Positions 38,451-51,329 of a stretch of DNA of 64,000 nucleotides are shown here, piece after piece (the stretch's first letter is position 1; every line of letters starts with the position of its first letter). The notes beneath the pieces were generated by a model. That model made no database searches. It worked only from the letters and a program-made list of their open reading frames with translations, and was not told the origin of the DNA. Location of the stretch: NCBI GenBank assembly GCA_043228905.1, contig JBHGNT010000012.1, positions 20,336,001 through 20,400,000 on the forward strand, read 5' to 3'. Source of the stretch: Azolla caroliniana (lineage: Eukaryota; Polypodiophyta). Both the position numbers and the translations under genes were made by a program.

Positions 38451-38654
38451 CTTGTGGGGTGTGTGTGTGTGTGGTGGAGGAGCATACATCCATTTAGAGA
38501 ATTTCTGTTCCACATAAAAGCGCAGGACCGTTTTTTGTTTTGTTTTAACAAGCAATGGAGTAGCCCCTCTTTCTTAGGAAGGAGTCATCACATACAAGAC
38601 AACGTGTTGATTTGGCTTCATTAGACACATTGGCTCGTTGTGGACGACGGTAGG

Positions 38655-38935
38655 CGTTGGCAATGGCTCAACTCAAGCTTGAACCAAGCCATTAAAACAT
38701 TTTTTAACGGTTTAGCAATTCGGTTCATTCAAGGTTGAGCTTCCTTAGCCGGTTTGAGCTCAGAGTGAACCGAATTGTTTTGGGCTATACCAAGTCCCAA
38801 ACCGGTTAAGGCTAAATTGATTTGGGAGCCGGTTTGGTTCAAGTTTGAAATTTCCCAAACCAGTTAAGGCTTAATTGATTGGTTTGGACAAGGCCAAACC
38901 GGTTAAACTGAAAACCGAACCGTTGTCTATTCCTA
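38655..38935. repeat. AACCGGTT-rich dispersed repeat, copy 2
   Basis: Alignable with 24960-25290 in the same orientation. Shared landmarks are CATTTTTTAACG, TTGAGCTTCCTTA, GGTTTGAGCTC and CCCAAACCGGTTAAG. Confidence 0.75.
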
Positions 38936-39214
38936 GAGCACAGTACAAAGAACCTAGTCTATATTCTAGTTCTCAAGGTAAGCACACACTTATTGATGTT
39001 GGGCTCACTTCATGAGCTCCCGAGCTTGTCCACGTTACCTCTATAAACCAAGTGTGCAAAATAGTCGGTCTCTCTTATTCATGACCCTGAGCCCTAAACC
39101 ATCATCATCAACTACGCAGGGGCCTATCTGCATCGCCAAAATGAAAGCATAACATTTCAGCTTCCGATTGCACCTTTTTCCGATGTTTCTTGCAAACTAC
39201 GCCTTGCCACCAAC

Positions 39215-39320
39215 ATGTTGGGTGTAAACCCTAAACCCTAAACCCTATCAATCTCAAGCTCTCTAAACCCTAAATCCTATCAATCTCAAGCTCTCTAGAC
39301 CCTAAACACTATCAATCTCA
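39215..39320. repeat. Interstitial telomere-like CCCTAAA block, three units
   Basis: CCCTAAACCCTAAACCCT is followed by three units of CTATCAATCTCAAGCTCTCT separated by AAACCCTAAA-like words, period about 32 bp. Confidence 0.8.
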
Positions 39321-39693
39321 TGTTCTCAGGCTCAGGCTCGGGCTTGCTCTCTCGGATGGGATGGGTTTGGTAAGGTTTGATGTCTCCGATACCGAGACAC
39401 AAGACAAAGAAGAAGAAAGAAGAGAAATAAGGAAGAAGAAGAAGAAGGAAGAAGGAAGAAGGAAGAGAGGAGGAGGGTATTTCGGAGAATATTGGAAAAT
39501 TATGAATGTGTTCTTAGGAGAACCCTCGGAGGGTATTTTCGGCAATTACCAAAATCCCGCCGAACCCTAAAACCAGAAAGATAACCAAACAAAACAATAG
39601 AACGCTCTCACAGACAGATCTCTGAGTTTCCTGTGGGAAACCCTAATTTCGTTGTCTGTACACAGAGATCCATCCATCCATCCATTCATCTGC

Positions 39694-39727
<34 letters not shown>
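39321..39727 (+). promoter_or_regulatory. SPC12 upstream region and GA-rich leader
   Basis: Contains a GAAGAAGAAGG-rich purine block (39405-39470) and telobox-like AAACCCTAA words (about 39563 and 39640), which are common near transcription starts of plant housekeeping genes. A (GA)n leader (39694-39727) runs directly into the ATG. No clear TATA box. Confidence 0.4.
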
Positions 39728-39728
<1 letters not shown>

Positions 39729-40027
39729 TGGATTGGCAAGGTCAGAAGCTCGCAGAGGAGATAATGCAGTGGGGTGTATTAGCTGCTGCAGCCATCGCTT
39801 TCCTGGTCGGCTACTTCATGTCTTCTTTCCAGATCATGCTCATTGTCTATGGAGTCCTTACTCTCGTCGTCTTGCTCCTCGTCGTCCCTGACTGGGGCTT
39901 CTTCAACAAGAACCCTCTGGAATGGCTAGATCCCAAGCTCGCTCTACCTCCGTCCTCCTCCTCAGCATCAGATGGAAAGACACAGACTATTAATTCCAAG
40001 AAGACATCTAAACCTTCGAAAAAATAA
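39728..40027 (+). CDS. SPC12: Signal peptidase complex subunit SPC12 (SPCS1)
   Basis: A 99-residue small noncatalytic subunit of the ER signal peptidase complex, which helps substrate selection during signal-peptide cleavage. The start MDWQGQKLAE is the family hallmark. Two hydrophobic helices (about residues 15-31 and 36-54) are joined by a short turn. The cytosolic tail has PDWGFFNKNPLEWLDP, matching the conserved P-W-FF-P-L-WLDP pattern, and ends in a Ser/Lys-rich KKTSKPSKK. The coding region is a single exon, as expected for length. The only ATG that fits the family N-terminus is 39728, directly after a GA-repeat leader. No lesions seen. Confidence 0.95.
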
Positions 40028-42640
40028 GGTCCTTTTTTTTTGCTTTGCTTTTTCTATACATGGCACCCTCCGATCGTGTCTTTCTGCTCGTTTCAGGATG
40101 TAATAGACTCAGAGCTGTGAAGAAATAGGCAGAAAATGATCATATTTTGCCCTTTCTTTTCTGATGTAAGAGACCGTAGACTATTTTTCATAGTCAAGAT
40201 TAATCACTTCCGTTTCGATTCATCTATGTGCATCAGATCTAAAATTAATCACGGTGATCATCTCCCTGCTGAGAGATGCCGGATTTCCTTCCTTCTTTTT
40301 AGTTTATTCAAATTAACAGATTATCCCATCTAAACTCTCGGTTTCTAATCATATCACAATCATTTGGTGCTCAAGGTGGAGAATTTCCCCCGTTGTCCAA
40401 GATGTAAGAGACCCTAGATTTTATCCTAAACCTCAAACCATAACTATTGAGCTTGTTTGGCTTATAACCATTTCCTGCTATATATACTGAACTCTCGGTT
40501 TAATCATGATGATAATCCTTTGGTTAAGCTGTTACAGTCATTAGGTATAGCATTCTGTACGCAAGCATATGCTGCATGCTTGGCTTAACCTAACAGGGTT
40601 TTTAAAAACAGCGTCTTTCCCCATGTCTGTCCATTATATTTGTTTAGCATTTAATAGGGCAAAATTTTAAGCCATATGATAGGAATACTAGAGCATGTTC
40701 TGTCTAATCATGTTGATCATATCTTCCGCCAATCTGAACTCGAACTCATGGTTTAATCATGATGTCTCGTTTTCTGATTCAGAGCTATGGTCTCTAAAAT
40801 GGACATTGACTCACTCACTCAAATTATTTACTGTGATTGACTGGCATTCAAAACTTCTGTAACGTCTTTGATGCTAAACTTCTTGCATTGTTCTATGTAT
40901 TTGTTAGCGTAACAGACTCCAGAGTATAGGGCTAAACCATCGATTTATAAAACTATTTTTTATCTCAGGAGAAACAATTGATTTTAAACCACCCCTTCCC
41001 CCCAAAATTAAAAAAAAAAAATTCAGTTTTGCCAAGAAGTTAAAATCCCTTAACATGAAATTTGATACACGTTTTCATTTTCGATTTTCTCAAAATTGGT
41101 GCGACAGTTTTTCAAGTTGACGATGAAAAATGAGCAAATTACGCAAATTTCAATTTTAGAGAGCTTGAAGAGCAAACAACCAAATCAATAGAAAAGTTAT
41201 GCGTCGAGAATTTGTGTGGAATGGAGTGCATAAGTATAAGGAGGGTATCCTGCTTTAGGGATCTTATTGTTCTAGTGCATAAATGCAAACAAGAGTATCC
41301 CTCTCTAGGTCCCCTTGGGGCCTGTCTTGTTGAACCTTGGCTGTGGATTGAACACAGGAATTGATGAGCCCCTCTCTGAGTATTGGCCAGTTTGGATTGC
41401 CGAGAACACTTTAATGATCCTGTTAGGGGTTGTAACCCGATTGTGACATCCCATGAAGAAGAAGCAGAAACTCTTTCTATCTCATCAAAGATGTTCCTAC
41501 CTTTCCATTTTATGCTCATTTTCATTTTCATGTTCATCTCTGCTTTTTGTCGTCCTTGTCATCTTTGTTCGTTCATTTTTTATTTTCCAATAAAAGAAGG
41601 AAATAGACAAATTCGTTCATTGCTACCGTATTTACTTTCCACTTCAGATAGAGACTGTCCTACACAAGATTCTCATTTATCTCTTATTCAATGAAGTTAG
41701 TCTTCCATTTCTTGCCCAGATCCGATCTTTCTCTTTCCTACACAGAGATGAAATTGGCCTGAATAAAGACCCTGACTTGTTGACATAACTTTGACTTTGT
41801 TGGTTCTTGCCATCTCTTTATTAAGAAGCATTTTGTGTTTGTCTGCAGAGATTGAACTTTTGCATGACTAAGGGTATTACTCTGGGCCAGAAAATGGTAT
41901 TCGTTACTATTTTAAGGTTCTTCCCGAGTTCCTTGTTGTGATGTATGCATTGAAGAAGAAGAAGACAAGTAAGAAAATAAACAATGCATTGAGATGAAAT
42001 CTTCCAGACTCTCTCAAAGTAGCGATGACTGTAGTTTTTTTCATGCTTAAAGTGAGAAGGAATAAGGATATCTTTTGCATCATCCTTGCCAGTCCTGCAA
42101 CCTTCCATTGCCTTACTAGTCCTATAGTATTTCATTGCCTAACGAAAATTAGATCATTAGCGCAATTGATTATGCATGTAGATCTTATTTGTAAATTAAC
42201 ATATGGGTTATTATAAAATGACGAGAGAGATGAACATGGTAGTGTTGGAGGAACTCGGGAATCCGATGAATCCCAAATGTTGAATTATGTAGAGGTAATA
42301 GAGAATGTACCAGCCAGCAGACTGGAAGATGCAATGGAATCTCTTGGAAAATGTGAACACTCTCAGATCACTTAAAAAGAATGGAACTCTGGGTCTAAAA
42401 ATTGAATATGGCCGGACTAGTGAAATTGGGGAGATTCTAAATAGGGGATTGAATTGGAGGAGACTATTAAGACTAGAGCACCATGCAAAGAGGGTAGATT
42501 TCCTCTGAAAAGATCCGGGGAACTATTAAGAGCGGAGCGCATAGAAATGTGAAAGGGCTCGGGAGCAATCTTGGAACACTTTGTGTTGTGAAAGGGTTCA
42601 GGATATCAAGTTCAGAGCATCAGAGCACGTGAAAGGACCC
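40028..42640. other. Intergenic DNA downstream of SPC12
   Basis: No gene recognised. A 132-codon minus-strand frame at 41139-41537 has no recognisable domain. Its stretch GAGAGGGGCTCATCAATTCC... could be LTR-derived, but I cannot support that. Confidence 0.5.
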
Positions 42641-42649
42641 TTGACCAAC

Positions 42650-43058
42650 TCTATAGCAAATAGAAATTAGAGAGGGCTCAAGGGTAAACTCAGAGTTACT
42701 TTTGTTGTGACTAGGGTCCAGAGTCAAGTGTGGGGATTGGAGTCTAAGACTCCATCATGCTGATGAGTGGAAAACCATCCAATGATCTTAAAGTCTGAGG
42801 TTGTGGACCGTCAGGTTTGGTGCTTACAAAGCAGGGGCAAAGGGAAGGTGCTATGACCAGCTTTGTAGCAAATAGGAATAAGAGACGGCTCAAGATTAAA
42901 CTCAGAGTTAATTTTTTTGTGACAAGGGTTCAGAGTCAAGTATGGAGTATGATTTAGAGTGTTAGACCCCATCATGCCTATGAGTGGAAAATCATCCAAT
43001 CATCTTGAAGTCAGAATGGAACATCAGGGTTGGTGCTTACAAACTAGGAGCAAATCAA
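42650..43058. repeat. About 205-bp diverged tandem duplication
   Basis: The block AGCAAATAG..AGAG.GGCTCAAG..TAAACTCAGAGTTA ... ATCATCTTGAAGTC ... GGTTGGTGCTTACAAA occurs at about 42655-42845 and 42865-43055, with roughly 80% identity by eye. Confidence 0.82.
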
Positions 43059-44779
43059 GTTGTCCTTGAACCTAATGAGTAGATGTGCTTTTTTCAATAA
43101 TGCCTCAAATCTCGAACACCATCCACAATTGTTGAGCTCTTAGGGTAGAACATGCACAATGTGCTTTTTGTACGAAGAACAATACACGTGAGGTAGCTCG
43201 AAAAGAATCCGTGTGCTGCTGTAAACAGGCGATGTGCCTGTTTCTGCATCACAAATTTGAGATTTTGTAAAGGAAGTAAGAAGGTTTGAAGAAATGTTGG
43301 CAAAGAAAAATGTGATATATCAATATGCACCAACATACCAATGTACACCAATCAAGTGAGGTGACTTTTGTATAGGTGAGAGATATGTGCCTGCACCACT
43401 GCCATATAAGTGATATACTTAACATACGTCGATTATGATACAACAATTTTAATACATAACTATGAGCTAATCAACTTTGATCTTGTAAAATTGAACACAG
43501 ATGGTCTTTAGTATGACTAATGCTTCGTTAATGTATATAAGATGGATAAGCTTTGGTACACACTTGAATTGGTAATCACTTTAGGAATTTAATATGTTCT
43601 TGATTATAGAAGATAAAGCTTTGGTACACACTTGATTGCTTGTTCAGGTTATAATTTTCATGTTGTCTTTTTTTGCACTGACGTCTCTTGAGAGTTGTAG
43701 AAACTAAATGAATATCCATGGGAGCAATGGTTTTTGGAGCAGAGATCTACCTCCTGCATGTAGTATTTTATGAATAACATGTTAAACATACATAGATTCT
43801 GCTATTTCATTTGGAACTCAAAAATAAATAAGTTATTTCCTTCCCCACCAGCATGTAGGCTCATGTTCATATAGTGCTAGAGTATGTAATAAATCCAGCA
43901 ACACTTTAGGAATCTACCTGGTTGAAGTTGACAAGACCATCAAGCCATTGTGTTGATTAGGGTTTTATTAAGTTTACCATAATAAGTACACCATTGCCAT
44001 GTCTTCCAAGTGTCAATGATCTCATTCTGCATCCAATAACCGAATTTCAGTGATAAAGACATGCAACCTTTGATATGAGTTCATTTGTTCTCTACCTTGT
44101 ATGGCAATGCACAACCATAGGTGTGGTTGTGGAGTCATCATCACACACATGAGATAAAACATGGTCAAGTGGAAACATTTACTAACCTTAAGGGTTTAGA
44201 TTAAATCATGGTGTGGTGTAAGGTTGAGTGAGGCTTTTATTTAGCATTTTGATAAGTCTTTGTAATATTGCAAAACCAACATCAACAAAGAGTAGAGTAG
44301 AAATGAATGTAAAATATGCTAGGGTGGATAATGCAAAGCATATTAGCAAGAACGCTCAGTGTCATGTGGAGTCAGCATAGAATCATCTTTTTAACATGTT
44401 TGGACAAAAGGTGTCATAGATATGTACTCTGCTTCTACCTCATGAAATATCAAATAGTCATACAACTAGATCAAGATAAGATATCATTTACTTTCTCAAC
44501 TTTTGCTAATAAGCAAGTGATCTAGTTTCAAAGCTAAACAAGTCAAAATCTCTACATAATTGAAGTGTTTGCAACATGACATTTGATTAGTCTCTACATC
44601 GTGAAGAATGCTTAATTAAATCTCTTGCGAGAGCTAAATTAATTAGAAGAATCTCTACATGATGATGGATGCTTAGTAGTACCGCTTTCTATAAATTAAG
44701 TAATCAAATACTTATTAGGGAGCTGAACTTATCAAAGATCCAAGATTATGCCTCATACTCACCATGGCATAAGAGACTC

Positions 44780-46090
44780 ATGGAATCAATTGGCATGTGC
44801 TCTCCATGAAGATCGGTAATTGTCTCCCCCAAAGTAATGTGATGATGTATGGGGTTGGCCAATCAGATTTAATATTCTTCATGCATGGAAGAAACGTGTC
44901 ATCTTAGCGAACCAATCTATGGTCTTTGGAAGATGGGAGATTGGTGATGAAATCTAAAGATGAACTTCCATGATTGTTGGGAACTAAGAATGCTTGTAGT
45001 AAAATATAAGTTTAGTGTCAAGGACTCTTTTGAGAGGCAACATTCATTACAACTACCAATGTAGTCCTCAAAGAAGTTAGGAAGTTACGACCACTAATAT
45101 CTTCTAGAGGTTGGACCTAAAGTCAATATAACTCCAAAATGTCTAGCTATTGGCATGCCATGGTAGTGTTGTGAGACTTGGAGTGATGACGACCATCATA
45201 GAGTACATTTTATATATATTTTCAAAAAAGTAAATCATTGCCAACTAATTAACTTATTATAATCTTTACGAGAACTCTTTGACCTCAAACTAGAAGCACA
45301 ACTTGGAACAATATTATTTAGGATATTTTGTGCGAATTTATGTGCTACAAGATCATTATGAACGGAATTAGTAATAATTGAATTTGTGGTTATCTCTAAG
45401 ATGCTAACTGACCTCAAGTGCAAACATTCAACACCCAAGAGGACTTGCTTTTAATAGTCGAAATTGGTCTTTCCTAGAAAAGATGCCTTATAGAAATTTC
45501 ATAATAGAGCATTTGCATTTCCTTATTCTATTCTTGGATGGCACACAATCATAAAATCGAAATGTGTAAGAAACTACGCCAAATGAGCTTATTGTTGACT
45601 CAAGACTTGAGCATTCTTGAAGTGTGTAAGGTTCTTGTGACCATTGTAGACAATGATCTAATGGGGAGAACCTTCCAAACAGTGTTGGCCAATGTTCAAA
45701 ATAAATTTTGATGACCAAGAGCTCCTTGTCATAAATCTTGCAGTTGATTTCACGCCTTGAATTTATTGTGAATGGAAAGCGACTAGATGTGATTGCATGT
45801 TGTTTTTGGTTTGTGACAAGGCATTTCTTAAAGAAGGTTGATCCACCACCAAGAGAATGTGAATGCCCAAATTTCTTCTATTTATTATCAAAAACATTGA
45901 GCTATGATAATGATGGATTATAAATTGGTCCATGTGGAGTGGTTTTTCCTTATTGAAGATTGATAGGACAATCATAAGGTCGATGTTCTTAGAATTTACC
46001 AACCTTCTCCTTATCGAAGAGATTTGTAAACTCTTGATACTTGGTTCGAAGTAAGATTTTTGGATTAAGGAATTCTTAGCCATGAAACAA
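44780..46090 (-). mobile_element. Decayed Ty3/gypsy retrotransposon relic
   Basis: Reading the minus strand in shifting frames gives the start of reverse transcriptase (about 46050-45830: KYQEFTNLFDKEKVGK, then HRPYDCPINLQ and HGPIYNPSL). It then jumps straight to RNase H (about 45780-45480: IYDKELLVI...FEHW, then NAQVLSQQ and FLTHFDFMIVCHPR). Next comes an integrase zinc-binding and core fragment (about 45200-44800: ARHFGV, FFEDYIGSCNECCLSK, FITNLPSSKD). The catalytic YxDD part of the reverse transcriptase is missing, so there is an internal deletion besides many stops. The PYDCPI wording is that of chromovirus-like gypsy elements. No LTRs identified. Confidence 0.8.
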
Positions 46091-46690
46091 GTGTTGGCTC
46101 TTGAATCTAAGAGAGGAGAGGCAAGTACTCATGACACCAAGTAGTACTAAGTACAACTTGTGTTGCAAAAACCCTACTTACTCGATTTGAGAAGATAGAA
46201 CCATTGCTATGTACCAACTCTTAACTTCTAGGTTATCCAAGAAAATGACTCTTAATTTTGGTTAGACTTACTTATTTAACATTTCATGTAGCGGGTTAAG
46301 GACTTCAAACCTATTGGATGGTGTAAGGCTACTAGGGCTACTAGGATTTCTAGATATAATTGGAGAATCAAGAGAAAGTTTACCACCAACACTTGATTAA
46401 TTTGACAATATCAACGAAGACAATTTATCACCTTGTGTCATATGCCCCAAAATTATAGTTAGCCGATTTGCTCGTTGTTGCTAATTTTCCATTTTAGTAA
46501 ATGGCCCTCGATGACCCCCGAGGCATAATCCGAGATTGGGTGATCTCTTTGTCTCAATCTTCAAATCTTGTTGATTGTTGTTCTTATAATATATGTATCC
46601 CTAAAGCTTGCTTGGGATTCCAAGTGATGAAACCATCAAAACTTTCTAACAAGGAAGAGTTCTCTTCTAATAATGGTGCAAACCGTGCTA

Positions 46691-47035
46691 GTGGTGTACT
46701 TGTTAGTAGTGGTCCTCCCAACTTAACTCCAGATGTATTTGTTGGATATATATATTGGGATGCTATTTCATAACAAGGTGCACTTGGTTTACAAATCCTC
46801 TAGTGGGTGTACTTGTTAGTAGTGGTCCTCCCAACTCAACTCCAGATGTATTTGTTGGATATATATATTGGGATGCTATTTCATAACAAGGTGCACTTGG
46901 TTTACAAATCCTCTAGTGGGTGTACTTGTTAGTAGTGGTCCTCCCAACTCAACTCCAGATGTATTTGTTGGATATATATATTGGGATGCATTTTCATGAC
47001 AAGGTGCACTAAGGCACTTGGTTTACAAATCCTTA
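46691..47035. repeat. 113-bp tandem triplication
   Basis: TGTACTTGTTAGTAGTGGTC starts at 46695, 46808 and 46921 (period 113). Each unit holds CCAGATGTATTTGTTGG, ATATATATTGGGATGC and GGTGCACTTGGTTTACAAAT. The third copy has a small internal duplication, GCACTAAGGCACTTGG. An open frame at 46501-46773 runs into the first copy but matches no family I know. Confidence 0.9.
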
Positions 47036-47323
47036 AAATTGAGATCAAGCACCATCAAATCTTTGGTTTCTTGTGGGGGATTTTGAAACTTGAATCTCAG
47101 TGCCCCATAGATAACATAGTAGCTTCAAGTTAGAAACCACTTAGTTGTTGTAAATGCTTAAGGAATCTCTAGATTTTGTGCTCTAATGCCACAAATTTTG
47201 TTGATGGAGAATCATGTTAGAAGAGAATGCACATGTACCCTTGCTTTTGGGCGAACTCCATTGTATCGATAAAGCTTGGAAAAAGTCTTGAAAGAAAAAA
47301 GGGATTCCAATTCAAGTTGTCAT

Positions 47324-47479
47324 GAGTCAAAGCCAAAAACTAGATTGAACTGGAAAAGAGAAATACTAAGAAAACGAGTCAAAGCCAAAAACTAGATTGA
47401 ACTGGAAAAGAGAAATACTAAGAAAACGAGTCAAAGCCAAAAACTAGATTGAACTGGAAAAGAGAAATACTAAGAAAAC
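47324..47479. repeat. Perfect 52-bp tandem triplication
   Basis: Three identical units beginning GAGTCAAAGCCAAAAACTAG start at 47324, 47376 and 47428, followed by GAGTTTATAT. The absence of visible differences points to a very recent or homogenised array. Confidence 0.93.
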
Positions 47480-47837
47480 GAGTTTATATAATGAACAAGA
47501 GGGACAAAAATTACAAGATACGTTGAAGACTAGCGTGGAACTGGAATCATTCATCAATGACTATAGCACATGCTTATATGGCATGGTTGGACACAAGCAT
47601 GCTTGCCAGTGCCACCACTTAGCCATGTATGATATCCACTTTGCATTCATGCAAGCATGCCATTTCATGGTCATACATAAGCTTGTGTGAGGTAGGGCCT
47701 ACACTATGTATGAAAATGATACAATAAAATTATGTATAGTACGATATATATTAGTAATTAAAGATGAAGTCATGCTTCAAATCCCTATGATGACTATGGC
47801 GTTTTGTATATATGCTCATGTCAATTAACAATCGACA

Positions 47838-48245
47838 ATGGTTTAGTTTGAACCGAATTGAACCGCAAAACCATGGCTTAATGGTTTAAACAGTTTGGTT
47901 CGATTGGTCCAGGTTCAAGTTTTTGTAAATGGTTTGGTGTGAGCCTTTATCTATTTAATGGTTTTTGGTTTAAACAAATTGAAACCGTGGTTCATACGGT
48001 TAAAAAAATAAAAATTTGAAAATCTTTAAAATTAAAATGTGAAAATTTGAATTTTGACCTAACTTGAAAACCAAAATCAAACCGCGAAACCGTTGTTTTA
48101 ACGGTTTGAAAGTCTCTAAAACGGTTTGGTTTGAGCTTGAATTTTTTGTAATGGTTCGGTTTGAATGGTTTTGTGGTCCGGTTCGGTTTAAGTTTTAATT
48201 TTTTTAAACGGTTTGAGTTTGATAGTCTTGAACTGAACTGAACCA
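47838..48245. repeat. AACCG/CGGTT-rich dispersed repeat, diverged copy 3
   Basis: Saturated with GGTTTGGTTTGA, AACCGAATTGAACCG and AACGGTTTGA words. Composition and start (CAATGGTTTAG...) resemble the repeats at 24960 and 38655, but the alignment is looser. Confidence 0.6.
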
Positions 48246-50875
48246 TTGCTGATTGTTTATGTCAATGGTCCTATAGATCATAACACCAAAGAGTGGCACT
48301 AGAGTGTTGGTTCGACTCAAGTAGTCTTTGAGGTTGTAGGGAAGAATTGGGAAGTCGCTCGACTTTCTCAAGAAGAAGAGGTTAGATCACTTGAGCTCCC
48401 ATCGATGATATGGCCACAATGGATATCAATTATCTTATAGATGTACTCACTAGCAAATGAAGTGAGGATTCCAAGAATAACAAATTGTGGTACTGTTACA
48501 AGCAAATGTAAACCATTTAAGAGATGGAATGTGACAACACTTCTTGAGCTACCCATTGATCGTTTGCTCAACCAAATTTAATGAGGATGCCAACAATAAC
48601 AATTTGTCTTACTATTACAGACATGTTAGGACAACTACTAGGAAATTACAAGATGCTCCCAACTTCATCTTGGCAACCCAATACCCTATTTACCGTAACG
48701 GATGCTCCTCTACAATTCTAGTCATAGTCTTGAAATTGAGGATGTAGTTGAGTCAGCTAGTTAGGACAAACTAAGAATGTGCCACACCATTCATAATTGC
48801 TGAAACCAATCAATTGTGCACAAATTAAGTCAAACAAATGTCACATGTTAGACACATATATATACTCTCTACTAAACCTTAAGAGAGACGTTAAGAAAAT
48901 ACATGGGCCATATGTGGCTACACCTTTGCACCAAGAATAACATCAACTCTTGAGAGGTCTTATTTCTAGTCTCCCATAGGACATTAGCTATATCATTTCA
49001 TCAACCCTCCACCAAGTGGAAAAGTAATAAGTGAAAGAGAATATTGAAACTTGAGTTTGTGATTGATGTCTTGTTAGAAATGCATGTGATAGCCGCCATT
49101 GATTACATCAAATTTACATGTCATTTATGCATTACATTACATAATTCCAAATGGAAAGGTAATTGACACCTCCAAGTTTGCTACAAAATGTTCATGTGAA
49201 CATGCCCCATACCATGAGAAAGGATGGATAATTGCAATAATATGCATCATTAGACCATTTTTAAGTTTCCTTTGAATGCACACATCAAATGTTGGATGAT
49301 TTCTAGCATATAATGGCGACACAACCCCGTTCGATTATCTCTTCTTTTCTTCAAGATAATTTTCATTGAGTTATGGCATAACTAGTTAACGTGTTTATAT
49401 GATATGTCACCCAAAGTTCATGGTGTTTTGACATGGGATATTTATCTCCCTAATATCAACTTTGTACCCATCATTATGGAATTTCTCATGCATAGAAAAG
49501 CAAACAAGTGACACACATCCAACAATTGTTAAACCTATCTAGTGAGTTAAATGATGATTTTTTGGATGTACAACCTATCGTACCTCGAACTTTACAAATT
49601 ACTCGTCATTGTCACATTCCATATCTTAACTAATATGTAGGTGTTGTCCGCCATCTGAAGAGAAGATTTCGCTTTTATTTATCGTGTTTTGTTTATAACG
49701 TCTCAAGTTTGGACTAGTTGGACTATGTGCCTCCACAACCTTTGATTTGGCTCATACATGTGGACATTGATCAGATTGTTTAGTTTCGATGGGTCTCATT
49801 CCATGTTGGGGGACATCATTAAGTGTGCCTTGGTATCCTTCTTCCACATGCCTCCATCACATATAGCAAGACTTAGATGATCAATATATTTACATTTCAT
49901 GTATTTGGTTTTCCTTACGGTCACAACTTTAACCCTTCTATATTGGAAATGGAAGTGACATATTAGCAAGCCCAAACATTGATAGGCACCTGATGTTCAT
50001 TGAGGTCAATTCTAAATGTGGGCCACATTTGGTAATGAAAAATAAAAATAAGGGAACATTCACTCAATAGTTGCATAGTAAAGCCGAGATTGGCTACACC
50101 TTTCTTTCTAAAAGAATTTCTATGCCCAAAGGATATTTTTTGGTTATGCAATCTAAATGACCCACCTTAGCAAAGGAAGATCGGTCCTTTTAAGATGTGA
50201 TGGCAAAGAAAGGGCCATCATTTTCTAAGCTAAGTAGAATGACACCAAGAAGAGGGCTAACTTTGGACTCTTGTACCGTAAGATGTTTGACACATTTCAT
50301 GGCTATGCTCAAGGTCATGACGGATTGAGTTTCTCCTTGCTTTTGTTACGATGAAAAGGAAGTAGTGTGTCTATACTCATGCCATGGGGTTCAAACCTTC
50401 ATGTTGAAATCGATCTAACCAGATAAATATATAGAGAGAAATCCTAGTTATTATTTCCCATGTAATAATTAACGAGGAGACATTATTGTACCATGTTGGA
50501 GAGCGAAGTTGAAGTCTCTTAGTGTGTTGGATTATGTGAGAATCTAAGCAAGTTCGTGTAAGAAAGAAACTTGTAAGTTGATGGCCAAGATGGCGTCAAT
50601 CAATAAGATCCGAGAACATAAAGTTATGTGTATATAAAATGCTATAACGTTGCAATCGGATCTTCAAAAAAGTCTTTCAATATCTGACCACCTCATACAT
50701 CCTAATGGGGGGCTCCAAGGTTAAAATATTGAACATAACCAATGTCTTTTTTGTTGATGTTATCTCGTACAAGTAACAAAACAAGTAAGATGATCGGGAG
50801 CCATATTTCAATGAACTCCTCCACGGAACCACGAGGGATGCATCCATCAATCGAAATGTTAATCAACATTATGGC

Positions 50876-51257
50876 TTGTTTACTACATAAAGAGTTTTCT
50901 CATCGCTAGCACACGGAATTTACCTTCATAAACACTCTCATCTCGTCACCTATACTCATTTTCCGACTTTACATGATACGTGATTGTTGGGGGCAGAGGA
51001 TGTATAATGTCTCCTCCACTACTACCACAGAATTGCGAATCTCTTGGTCCTCCTCGTTAGCTTGTTTGCTACATAATGAGTTTTCCATTGCTAGCGCACG
51101 AAAATTACCTTCGTAAAACGCTCTCATCTCATCACCTATACTCAGTTTTCCGACTTTACATGATGTGCGATCGTGGGAGGGGAAATGTCCCTAGGAGATG
51201 TGTCATATCCCCTGAGCTTCTACTACGGATCACAAATCTCATGATCCCTCCTCATTA
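50876..51257. repeat. About 190-bp diverged tandem duplication
   Basis: CTTGTTTACTACATAAAGAG..TTTTC..CGCTAGC at 50876 recurs as CTTGTTTGCTACATAATGAG at 51061. Shared CTCATCTC.TCACCTATACTCA and TTTCCGACTTTACATGAT words follow, and both copies end in CCTCCTC.TTAG. Confidence 0.85.
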
Positions 51258-51329
51258 GACACCGTAAAGGCGATAATGGCGAGACACAAGAGATAGTAAT
51301 AGTACTTGACAAAGGAGAGCAATATGTAT

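Noticed and set aside
46501-46773. 90-codon frame starting MALDDPRG, reminiscent of an LRR-kinase N-terminus
   Set aside because: Only about eight residues resemble that family and the frame runs into a tandem repeat; not enough support.
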